From Spongilla lacustris (taxonomy: Eukaryota > Porifera > Demospongiae > Spongillida > Spongillidae), in assembly GCA_949361645.1 (NCBI GenBank), contig OX442432.1:1347428-1411427 (forward strand): 64,000 nucleotides of DNA, in the 5' to 3' direction. Numbering within the stretch: position 1 is the first letter of the stretch; every line of letters begins with the position of its first letter. Under the pieces are notes generated by a model. That model ran no database searches and was not told the DNA's origin. It worked only from the letters and a program-made list of their open reading frames with translations. Shown here piece after piece: positions 12,649-23,326 of this stretch. The position numbers and the translations under genes were made by a program.

Positions 12649-15600
12649 TCACTTCTTTTCATCGCCTTTCGACTCCACATCGTCCAAAATTCTAAGCGTC
12701 TTCTGCACCTTCATCTCGTTCATCTTGACGTAGCTGTAGGCGGCTGAGCCCCCAAGCACCATGGCGTTGCTGATCCACCACAGCCCGCTCTTCACCTCCG
12801 AGTAGACCACGCATGCGAGCACGGTCTGGGCACAAGCCTTTGCCGTGCCGCTTACATTGTGTGTGAGGGGAGTGGTCACCTTGATCTGCAACGACGTCAC
12901 GTAGCCAATGGCTATCCCGAAAATGCCCGCCACAACCAGGAGCACCCAGAAGTAGAAGTCACCCCAGCGCTCAAACTTCCTCAGCGCGGGTGTCTCCCCC
13001 AGTGCAAATATGAGCGGCAGCATAATGAGGACAGCGTTGATGTTGTTGTACAGCTGCAGGCGCCATATGTTGTCCCCGACGGAGGGCAGGACCTTCTTGG
13101 TGTAGATGGAGTACATGGCCACGCATAGGCTGGCCAGGACCCCACACACCACTCCAAAGATGGAGAGGTTCTCGACCGATTTGTCCTCCTCCTTCACACC
13201 CAGCCAGAAACCCAAGACAATGATGCCACAGCAAGAGAGGACGGCCATGGAGACCGTTTGACTTAGGACTACATAGGAGAGGACCTGGGAGAGAGGGAAG
13301 GATGGGGAGAGTGGTAAGGTGAAGAGGGAAAGAATCAAGTGAACAATCAGCGGTAACTGCCCAGTTCATTGCTTCATGTGTGGATTTTTTAAAACATGCC
13401 CTCCCTCGTTGGTGAACTACGATCCAGTATATCTGCCACAATGAGTTGTTACCCTCTTAAACTAGGGTGGAAAGAAGGCTGGAATCATTATGGTGGGAAT
13501 CATTATGGTGGGAATCATTAGGTGGAAAGGAAACTAGAATCATTAGGGTCAGGGGAGGGTAGAATCATTAGGGTGGAGGGGAGGGTAGAATCATTATGGT
13601 GAGAATCATTAGGTGGAAAGGAAACTAGAATCATTAGGGTCAGGGGAGGGTAGAATCATTAGGGTGGAGGGGAGGCTAGAATCGTTAGGGTGGAGGAGAG
13701 GCTAGAATCATTAGGGTGGAGGGGAGGCTAGAATCATTATGGTGAGAATCATTAGGTGGAAAGGAAACTAGAATCATTAGGGTCAGGGGAGGGTAGAATC
13801 ATTAGGGTGGAGGAGAGGCTAGAATCATTATGATGAGAATCATTAGGTGGAAAGGAAACTAGAATCATTAGGGTCGAGAGGAGGGTAGAATCATTAGGGT
13901 GGAGGGGAGGCTAGAATCATTATGGTGAGAATCATTAGGTGGAAAGGAAACTAGATCATTAGGGTCAGGGGAGGGTAGAATCATTAGGGTGGAGGGGAGG
14001 CTAGAATCGTTAGGGTGGAGGAGAGGCTAGAATCATTAGGGTGGAGGGGAGGCTAGAATCATTATGGTGAGAATCATTAGGTGGAAAGGAAACTAGAATC
14101 ATTAGGGTCAGGGGAGGGTAGAATCATTAGGGTGGAGGGGAGGCTAGAATCGTTAGGGTGGAGGGGAGGGTAGAATCATTAGGGTGGAGGAGAGGCTAGA
14201 ATCATTAGGGTGGAGGGGAGGGTAGAATCATTAGGGTGGAGGGGAGGGTGGAATCATTAGGGTGGAGGGGAGGGTAGAATCATTAGGGTAGAGGGGAGGC
14301 TAGAATCATTAGGGTGGAGGGGAGGGTGGAATCATTAGGGTGGAGGAGAGGCTAGAATCATTAGGGTGGAGGGGAGGCTAGAATCATTAGGGTGGAGGGA
14401 GGGTAGAATCATTAGGGTGGAGGAGAGGCTAGAATCATTAGGGTGGAGGGGAGGCTAGAATCATTAGGGTGGAGGGGAGGGTGGAATCATTAGGGTGGAG
14501 GGGAGGCTAGAATCATTAGGGTGGAGGAGAGGCTAGAATCATTAAGGTGATAATCATTAGGTGGAAAGGAAACTAGAATCATTAGGGTCAGGGGAGGGTA
14601 GAATCATTAGGGTGGAGGAGAGGCTAGAATCATTAGGGTGGAGGGGAGGCTAGAATCATTAGGGTGGAGGGGAGGCTAGAATCATTAGGGTGGAGGGGAG
14701 GGTGGAATCATTAGGGTGGAGGGGAGGCTAGAATCATTAGGGTGGAGGAGAGGCTAGAATCATTAAGGTGAGAATCATTAGGTGGAAAGGAAACTAGAAT
14801 CATTAGGGTCAGGGGAGGGTAGAATCATTAGGGTGGAGGAGAGGCTAGAATCATTAGGGTGGAGGGGAGGCTGGAATCATTAGGGTGGAGGGGAGGCTAG
14901 AATCATCGGAGGCTAGAACCACCTAATGGTTCTAACTCCTTTCCACCCTAGTGGTTATACACTTTCCTGTTGTTTGAAAGTATTGAATTAGATAGAAATC
15001 AGCTCCTGCCTAAATAGGTTCAGTATTCATGGTATTATGAGACCAGCTGGTGGCAGGTCAGGGTTAAAGTTGTAACTGGAGACGGTGGGTTAAGTGTTTG
15101 TGCACACACAACACTTACGCACCAGTCAGTGTCATTTGGTATACCACTCTCTTTTGGTTGCTATGCAAATTAAGTTCTCTACTTTGCCCAGCCATTATGT
15201 CCTTTCGAGGGTCAAGGTTGTCTCATATTCGCCCATTAGGCCACTACTAGTTACCATAACATTGGCCTGCACAGAGGGGAAAGTTCACTAAAGTTTCATA
15301 ATATAATCTTTGTTATTTGTAAATACAAAAATAAAATATCGTTATTTTGGTTAATAAACCGAAATTGCATATTTATGTGCACCCCAGGGTCCAGCTCCAC
15401 ACGCCCCCCCCCCCCCCATCTCCCAGTCACACACTAACCTCCTCCCCAGTCCACATACAACACTTGCATTACATAGACATTAACTCTTCCCAGGTACATG
15501 CAATATATTAGACTCCTCCCCAGTCCATGTACCAACTCCTCCCCAGTCAACATACCACATTAAACACAGTTGTAAGAGAGCGTCCAACATTGTAGAAAGC

Positions 15601-16407
15601 GACACCAAGAAACTTTAGTGTCAGATTGTTGAAGACGATCATCCCTACAAACACAATAGAGAGGGGCAGTACCTGGGAATGAAGAGAAGAGGTCAGGACC
15701 CCCCCCCCGTGCTCTATCTTTGCATGACTCAAGTGAAAAGTTTACCAATCCTTAGACCAAACTGCCAAACTATTTGGCTGTTACCATTGCAGGATACTTA
15801 ACTATTATGAATGGTTAAAGTCAAGGTTTTGTACAAAACAGTTAGCATAAGCACCTGCGGCAGTGAGGTATGTTTGCACTAATATAACTTTGCACATTAA
15901 TAACTTTGCACAAAAAGTATTTGATTTACGAAATATATGGTACTCCCCTTACAGATAAACACTCGATGGAAATTGTAATATTTCACTCATTGTTTATTTG
16001 ATGGTAAATCAAGCTTAAAGTTAACCCCCTAATTGTAGTAGTGGCAATCACACCCCCCCAAACCACAAGACATAAAACACCCACCTTCCCATAGCACCCC
16101 CCCACCCCACTACAAACTCACTGCAATAGCTGTGGTAGGTTTGAATTCTGCTGGAGCAAAATTATCTACACTTGGGTACTTGTCTCCCAGCAGGCCAAGT
16201 AAGGCAATAAAAAAGACAGACACAACACACTGGGTCCATGTGATGAATAGAGGGGCATCCAGCTGGGGGGGGGGGGGGGGGGGGGGGGGGGTGGGGGTGG
16301 AGAGTGGCATAACTATTTGCAATTGTGATCCATATCCAGTACAAATGTAGCTGTATAAATTATTATTTTACACATGTACAAACACAAACACACACACAAA
16401 CACACGC

Positions 16408-16448
<41 letters not shown>

Positions 16449-16462
16449 AACACACGCACACG

Positions 16463-16507
<45 letters not shown>

Positions 16508-16948
16508 TCAAGTCACTGCTGCTGAGAAGGTACTTGTTCAAGAAAACCATAGATATCGAAATGACCCTACATAGGATACATACAAACACGCAGGTTTACA
16601 TGCCTGCCACAAAGGTAGCGGGCTTACACCTGTGCACACGGGTTCAAACAAAATAGCTAGCTTTACCCCCTCCTTCGGTATATCCGTATTAAAGCGCACC
16701 ATCCCGTTAGTCCTAATGGCTATACACTATTATGCAGCAGCAAATGCAGCGAGACCATTCCTGTAAACGACGCGCAGTGGGCTCCACCCAATGTGCTGGT
16801 CAATATACAACTTGAGCTTACACAATTGTAAATTTTGCACAAGCAACTGACACATGCTTTCTGCTGCTGGTTGTTGCCGGGCTCACCAGTAGGCGGTCAC
16901 AACTGACGCTATCCGGATCCACTGAGAGTGCAAACTTGTCTTCGCCAT
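12649..16948 (-). CDS. SLC35C1: GDP-fucose transporter (SLC35C1 family)
   Basis: Minus-strand exons are 16948-16887, 16566-16506, 16262-16122, 15672-15556 and 13284-12649. All phases agree and give 338 residues. It is a multi-pass Golgi nucleotide-sugar transporter of the drug/metabolite superfamily, which brings GDP-fucose into the lumen for fucosylation. Diagnostic segments are [46 protein letters not shown] and [14 protein letters not shown] [17 protein letters not shown]. The length is close to the vertebrate protein (about 364). The start ATG at 16948 gives MAKTS and then the first membrane span. The last intron (13285-15555) is swollen by a 1.4-kb minisatellite. The second intron's donor lies directly in a CA/GT repeat. 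Confidence 0.92.
13470..14910. repeat. 1.4-kb minisatellite, 26-bp unit
   Basis: Roughly fifty tandem units with core gaatcattagggtggagggg, interrupted by a recurring variant (gaatcattaggtggaaagg followed by aaactagaatc). Copies of the variant are spaced irregularly, giving a higher-order pattern. It sits in the last intron of SLC35C1. Confidence 0.95.
16263..16292. repeat. poly-G tract forming a polypyrimidine tract on the minus strand
   Basis: G run directly beside the acceptor of SLC35C1 exon 3. On the coding strand it is a pure C tract ending in cag. Confidence 0.9.
16380..16505. repeat. (CA)n microsatellite at a splice donor
   Basis: The repeat abuts SLC35C1 exon 2. On the minus strand the exon ends AAG and the intron begins gtgtgtgtgt, so the donor is the first unit of the array. 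Confidence 0.9.
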
Positions 16949-17700
16949 ATGCGTTTGTGCTTCAGTGTTTGAGGCTGCCATTACTCAGCATCAAACCCAA
17001 CTGTGGCACAGTACCCCCTGCGAAAGGATTATATAAAGGGGCGGTTGGTAGTACACAACCAAAAATAGTACATGTACTGTGACCGGTCGATACGTATACT
17101 TACGGATATTAATAGTCCGGAAATTTGAACTAACTTCTGCACGTGACGGTGTGCCCATTTCCTATCGCGTACTGAAGTTTGTATAAGTTAGGCATCTTTG
17201 CTACGATCATCTTTCGTGCAGGCATCTCCATTGTCCCTAATACTGCTGCAGCATTGCCATTTTGGACTGCAATGGAGAGCCTTTGATACATGAGAAAATC
17301 AGTGATCTTACTTAATAATTGGTTCCTCTGACACTTATGGTAGGTACGGGTAAATTTTTTTCAAACGCAATATTTTGCACCAAGTTTGGTACTGCCTTAA
17401 AGAGCAGATTAAATGAATTAAAATGATATGTGAAACGTGGCATTTGCATAAGCAGTGAAAAAGTTATAGCGATCCAAACATCGGATTTTGCGGCTATGGC
17501 AATCCATGCGGTAGCGCATAAAAAATTGTGACGGTTTTTGTTCTCTTCGCTATAGCAACTACAATCTATAATATAATCACACCAAATTTTTTTTACAAGT
17601 CTTGCACACACATAAGAAGTATAGAATAGTGTTATACATCAATTTCACTAATGTACAAGTCATCTGTGATATAGTCAACTAAGAATTCATATAGCGTCAT
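16949..17700. other. upstream region of SLC35C1
   Basis: No gene recognised. It should hold the SLC35C1 promoter. Short open frames here show no family features. Confidence 0.5.
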
Positions 17701-19131
17701 TGAAACATCATCTCCATCTTCTTGACTGCTTCCTCGTTTCCAATAAGTAGCAGTATGAACTTACAATAACATTAAAACAGGTCTGAATATGGGGTCGTGG
17801 AAGCATAATCATACCTAATTGTAGCACATAGGAAGTGGGAGTAACTGTTGCAATGCTGATATGAACTTCATTAATATGACGTCCCTCCACAGATATTGAA
17901 TCCCATGAAAGGGTTACATTATCATTATCATACAATATTTCACCAGCTTTTAATATGCCTAATTCATAGGCAAAGTAACTAACTGTTTGAGGATCAGGAA
18001 GGCAATCTACAGTTACATTTCCAAGGTGCTCAAGAACGGCTTATACATGTATAACATTATACATACACTTGATACAGGCACCTGATACTGAAGGCAAGAA
18101 TATTGTTTTACGACATGCTGTACTGTAAGTTTTTTGTCTTGTCTAGTACTGATGCATTGTGCTAAATTGTGGTTCTAATCCACATTAGCCCTTAATGCTT
18201 CATTTTCCAACTCAAGATTGCGGACCTTCTTACTTATAATGGCATTACTTCTCTTCAGAGCACACTCTTTACTTTTCACGTTTCCTATGAGCAGACCTCA
18301 TTTTCACCTAAGAATGTTTTAATGAAGCTATTTTATGCAAATTACCTGTGTTTTTTAATAATAAGTTTTCATTTGCCAACCGCTTCAAAGTGGCATCTTT
18401 TTGATTTATCTCCTTTTTAAAATGTGCATGCAAATTTCTTTCAATCTGCTCCGGCAAAGCTTGTCTAAGTTTACGATTGTCATGTTGCTTACTTATAACA
18501 GTTTGATACTTGCGACTGAGCATCCGCTTTGAAATGAGTAATTCTCTTAGTTTTTGTCTCTTTATTCCACATTTCTTGCAAGGAGTTCTTAATTTCAAAG
18601 AGGTTTGACAAGTATAAGTACACAGATGGTATAGCAGTGGTTTGAATAGGAAGTGAAAACTCATCCTCTAATAGATTAACAATATCTTCCCAAACGCTTT
18701 CAAGATGCTCTTCATAATTTTTATTCTCACCATGAGCTTCATTAATATTCCCACATACTCCTTCATGAATAAAAGCCACCATTTTGGCAGTTTTAAAAAT
18801 GCTTTGCTGCATTATGTTTGTATATATGTGCACTACCAAGCCATTTCTTATTGCTGAAACCTGTAGTGCATTGTCTGCACTGATATCACCACTAAAACCT
18901 TCAATCAACTTCTTAAAATCTTCTGCAGTCTTCATCCTAATTTGGAAAAAGACACACTAACAGATCGTTGCAGCATGCCAACATCTTAAAAGGGTTACAT
19001 GTAGGGCTGTAAGCACACTGGAAAGTTGCACAGTCATGCGTTAGTTCCATTTTCGCGGCAATGTACAATATGATATCTGGGGACGAGTCACTACCTGAGA
19101 AAATCTGGGGTATGCCTTGGGCATCGCCCAA
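17700..19131 (-). pseudogene. transposon-like coiled-coil gene, probably broken
   Basis: Minus-strand coding-like blocks lie at about 19110-18937 (acceptor ttctcag at 19095), 18935-18600, 18640-18350, 18290-18180 and 18040-17815. The second block encodes an acidic helical segment. It runs into a second frame at about 18600 with CKKCGIKR followed by a basic coiled coil, so either a frameshift or an unrecognised splice is present. A further coiled-coil block ends RNLELENEALRANV. The last block contains VTLSWDSISVEGRHINEVH and ends at a good donor. From memory, these blocks resemble a multicopy family seen in cnidarian and sponge genomes, whose C-terminus carries an ESIHA-type motif. That motif appears at 49.7 kb in this window. 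Function is unknown and no intact frame was found. Confidence 0.35.
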
Positions 19132-20622
19132 AAATTAAGGTATTTTCATAGTATGTAGATTTATAGCAAAACTGCGTTTAGAAATGCTTCTTTTTACGGT
19201 ACCTCGAAAATAATGATAGTCTTTATTTAGAGTTAAACTTTGTTATTGCAATACGGTACTCAAAGGTAAGAAATGTTCTTAAAAAGTTGCAAAACTATGT
19301 TTTATGGGCAGTGCTTAACCACCTAATAACGTTTGACGTCAGTTGGCTTCATGAATAGCACGTGCCATATTTAAACACATAGGCTGTTGGATGACGCTTT
19401 GGGCATCAACCAAAGTTCGTGAAATTTGAAATCCATATAGATTAAGACCTGGGGAGTACCTAAATCTGATCGGTTTCCCGGTACCTCTAAAGACAAAAAA
19501 GTTCTACCAAACCTAAAGGGTACATATTTTTTCTACGCGCCAGAAATTTTGAACAAAACGTTTCAAATAAACCAGAGCTGTGTCATAGCATAGACAATGT
19601 ATCGACATACCGATAAATCCAGAAACAGTCCACGACAGCCATCAAACGAACACAAACCAGCTTTTACTCGAATTTAATGCACCTGAACAATTTGCAACCC
19701 GCGTCACAATTTTTACTTAATATTGGATCACCAATTTTTCGGTACTCGTACGTGAAATATGCCGGTACCTACATAACTTATGGGACTTTGTGGTTAAAAC
19801 TCGTTGGGTGTCACATCTCTGCCTTAGCAGCCGCCTTCCTGTAGCTGGCACAAAGCAACTCCCAACTGCAGCTGGTGTCATGCATCATGCAACCCAAGGA
19901 ACGATGAAATGGTTCAGTGCTAAATATGAATAACTGAGTGAGCTGATGGTCTATACTATCTATACTCTGGCCTTATGTTGCATGCTGTCATGGCCTTCAC
20001 AGAGAAAAGGAAAAAAACAAACTTGCTCAGTTGATGTTTTTAACTATTCTTTACTCCACAAGTGATTGGTCAGGGTTGCTGAAGGTCAGCCCGGCCTGAC
20101 AGGTCGACCTGTCCGCTTGGTCTGACAGCCAGGCTGGACTGTCCGCTTGGCCTGGGAAGTCGGACCCTGACTTGACAGGCCGGATCGAATCCACCCACAA
20201 GGTGGGCGTATTTGTAGATTGTCACACCAATGCATGCCTCTATGTGTGCTTGGCAGCTTTGACTGATTTCAGGGTGCTCTGTCTCAGTTAAGAAGGAAGC
20301 TATTTAATTTACTGACTCTCTGTGTGGTACTATTGGCAGTATAAGGGAAGTGCAAATATCCTATTATACATAAATTCATGCCTGATCACATATACAGATG
20401 AAGACCCAAGCATATTTCTGTGTCAAGTGAGTGTTCCACATTACATATACCCTGGTGCATATTGTTGCAGCTACCAACCATTTTTATGGAGGTGAAGGGG
20501 GGTAGTACTAAATTAATCATGTAACGGCCTAATTAGCTAACGGCATGAAATTAGCACGTTTCCGGCCAGACCCAACATTTATACAGTTTGAGAGAGGGGG
20601 CGTGTATTTTTAAATCAAACGA
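19132..20622. other. intergenic, nothing recognised
   Basis: AT-rich sequence. Around 20080-20170 there are short degenerate repeats of gacctgtccgcttgg type. The right end should contain the TRPT1 promoter. Confidence 0.5.
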
Positions 20623-21043
20623 ATGGCCAGACAAAGCAAAAAGGTTCTGTTATCATCGTCGTGCACTTTAAGTCTTGCTCTATTTATAAGGTTAACGCCT
20701 TCCAGGAAGATCCACCGGATGTTCAGCTGTCTAAGTTTCTTTCCTACGTCTGTCGCCATGGAGCCGAAAAAGAGGGCATTCGAGTACACGACGGAGGTTT
20801 TATAAACGTCGAAGATGTTCTTTCGAAATCACGTGTACCGTACTCCAAGGAGGACGTGCAAAGGGTAGTCAGACAGTGCCAGAAACAAAGATTTGCACTA
20901 AGGAACGACCCAGCTACTGGTTATCTGCAAATACGAGCCAATCAGGGTCACACCCTGAAAGTAAGGTCGCGCTGTACATGCCGCTATTTCGCGGTTCGTA
21001 CGAAAGGGGGTGAGGCTATCAGCCGATGATATTTAAACTCAAA

Positions 21044-21121
<78 letters not shown>

Positions 21122-22599
21122 TGTGTGTGTGCGTGCGTGCGTGCATGCGTGCGCGCGTGCGTGCGTGCGCGTGTGTGTGTGTAATGGGAGGGGCAATTGG
21201 ATAATATATGGGCATCTATTCACATGATATGAGCAGACAATTTTGCATGGCCTAATGTCTGGTGTGTAGGTGGACACCATAGCACCCTGTGCTCGTAACA
21301 CCTGGTGCTCGTATGACACCCAGTGCTCTCATGACACCCAGTGATACCGCACTATATGATCATAATGCAACAACTTAGGGGAGGGAGAGGCAAGGGAAGG
21401 GATGGGGGGGATGGGGGGACGGGGGGAATGACCCGCTGGGCATGATACTGCAACCGATGCCTTCATAGTGACATAGCTATAACTTATGTGGCAGTCCTGG
21501 TATATCATGATCATGTCTTTCTTCGTGGAGGTCGATGATTTGGACCTCACACCAATACTGGATGCTGACGGGACACCAGTAGTGGTCCATGGTACTTATA
21601 AGGCTGCCTGGAAAAACATCAAACTGAATGTACGTATATCCTAATGTTAGCAACCTTGTAATGAAATGTGTGTAACTGTGCAGGGTTTAAGTAGGATGCG
21701 AAGAAATCACATTCATTTTTCATCTGGTCTCCCCAGAGAATCAGGAGTAATCAGTGGTGAGTTAGGTGTAGAAAAGTGAAAGGAATTTGATCATTTTCAG
21801 TTCATAATCTATTTTAGTTTTCATACTCATTCATTTTTTAATGCAATCACAATGTAAAAGCCAGTAAGGGTGTATAAGAGACAATGCTCATATCGTGTAC
21901 TGAAATGTGTGCGTTCACTGGGCAAGTAAGAAAAAGCAGTATTCAATGGGCTGATGCTTATCTATTTGTGCTCGCATGCTTTTTGAGTTCTTAATGATAT
22001 GTACTATATCATAGTAAAGTGTATGCCCTTTTGTTTATTTGTGCGTATTTCTTCCTTTCACACAGGTATGAGGTCGAATTGTGAAATACTAATATTTATA
22101 GACCTTCCCAGAGCTTTGGCAGGTTAGTGCACATATAAGCAGCATGTTGATTCCACATGTATCTCCCCTCCCCTCCCCTCCCCTCCCCTCCCCTCCCCTC
22201 CCCTCCCCTCCCCTCCCCTCCCCTCCCCTCCCCTCCCCTCCCCTCCCCTCCCCTCCCCTCCCCTCCCCTCCCCTCCCCTCCCCTCCCCTCCCCTCCCCTC
22301 CCCTCCCCTCCCCTCCCCTCCCCTCCCCTCCCCTCCCCTCCCCTCCCCTCCCCTCCCCTTAACCTCCCCCTCCCCTCCACCTTCCTGAATCAGGTGGCCT
22401 GAAATTTTATCGTTCTGCTAACAACGTCATTTTAAGCCCTGGGAATGATGAGGGCATCATTCCAGCAGAGTACTTTGCAGAGGTCAAAGAACATCCATCA
22501 GGTCTGGTGTTCATACACTTAGCCATCCCAATAATTAGAACATCCATCAACAATAATTGGTGCTTTTTCATTTCAGGGAAGGTTATACCGTTGACCTGA
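20623..22599 (+). CDS. TRPT1: tRNA 2'-phosphotransferase 1 (Tpt1/KptA)
   Basis: Exons 20623-20643, 20706-20960, 21531-21629, 21684-21756, 22066-22122, 22394-22501 and 22577-22599 keep phase throughout and give 211 residues. The enzyme moves the splice-junction 2'-phosphate of tRNA to NAD+. Visible family features are [12 protein letters not shown] (catalytic Arg-His), KQRFAL (Arg), [28 protein letters not shown] and [12 protein letters not shown] (the last catalytic Arg). The size fits between bacterial KptA and human TRPT1. Exon 1 (MARQSKK) is the least certain. Its donor gttctg and the acceptor ttccag are inferred because the main exon has no upstream in-frame ATG. The donor gtctgg of exon 6 is weak. 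Introns 2 and 5 carry large simple repeats. Confidence 0.9.
21041..21180. repeat. (GT)n microsatellite
   Basis: Long GT run with GC-interrupted end, about 80 nt into intron 2 of TRPT1. Confidence 0.95.
22165..22359. repeat. (CCCCT)n pentanucleotide array
   Basis: About 39 uninterrupted CCCCT units in intron 5 of TRPT1, ending about 35 nt before the exon 6 acceptor. The minus strand is (AGGGG)n and could form G-quadruplexes. Confidence 0.95.
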
Positions 22600-23326
22600 C
22601 ATTACTGAATTGGCTATTGGCACATTCCATATTGCAATGGTGTTGCATGATATGTGTCACCTGGTGTGTGTATGTCACATGACAGATTACAAAAATAATT
22701 ATTAATTGTATATCACACAAAACTGCCAGTTATGGATCAGTTGTGCTGTCTTGTTCAAGACATGTCTTGTGTTACGTGGGTCAACGGGCAACTTTAATAG
22801 TAACTTTTCAACAATGCACTTCAACAACATTGCAGTACTACGTAGCCAAGCAACTAACAAAGCCGTTCCTTATGAATATAATTACGCGGGCATTCGTGCG
22901 CTTGATTTAATATAATGTAGGATTTGAATACGATTAGCAAAATAGATGATCTCATTTATTGCCGATATGTAGACTAAATTGATCAGATTTGATTGGATAA
23001 GTCACAAGGCAGCCGTTATGTGAAGGCACTAGAACGGACAAAGTTTGCTGCAGAATTTGAACTAGAATCACTACAGCTTTATTACGCTATAATCATGGGA
23101 TTTGTGTTTTCACATTTAGCCATTATTATTAAATGCAAATCTATAAAATTGGTGGGAGCACTAATATACCTATTAATAGCACTAATATACCTATTAATAG
23201 CACTAATATACCTATTAATAGTTTGCCAAAATTGACCAACTTCTTGTTCTATGTTCAAATAATTTCACACATACATCAACACATAAATAAAAAAAAGTTA
23301 AAATATATGCAGAATATAGCATTTGT
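22600..23326. other. intergenic, tail-to-tail TRPT1 / ARM-ATE1 copy 3
   Basis: No gene recognised. Three tandem 18-bp units (core aatagcactaatatacc) lie at 23160-23220. Confidence 0.55.

Noticed and set aside
13470..14910. CRISPR-like array
   Set aside because: Units are contiguous without unique spacers and lie in a eukaryotic intron. It is a minisatellite.
16313..16589. Cys/Val and His/Thr repeat proteins over CA arrays (also at 21 kb, 37 kb, 54 kb, 55 kb and 61 kb)
   Set aside because: Translation of dinucleotide repeats. No support as genes.
20080..20175. Palindromic-looking gacaggtcgacctgtc as a regulatory site
   Set aside because: It lies in a stretch of short degenerate repeats of the same words, so it has no independent support.
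22096..22402. Pro-Ser-Pro or Gly-Arg-Gly repeat proteins
   Set aside because: Translation of the CCCCT array inside a TRPT1 intron.
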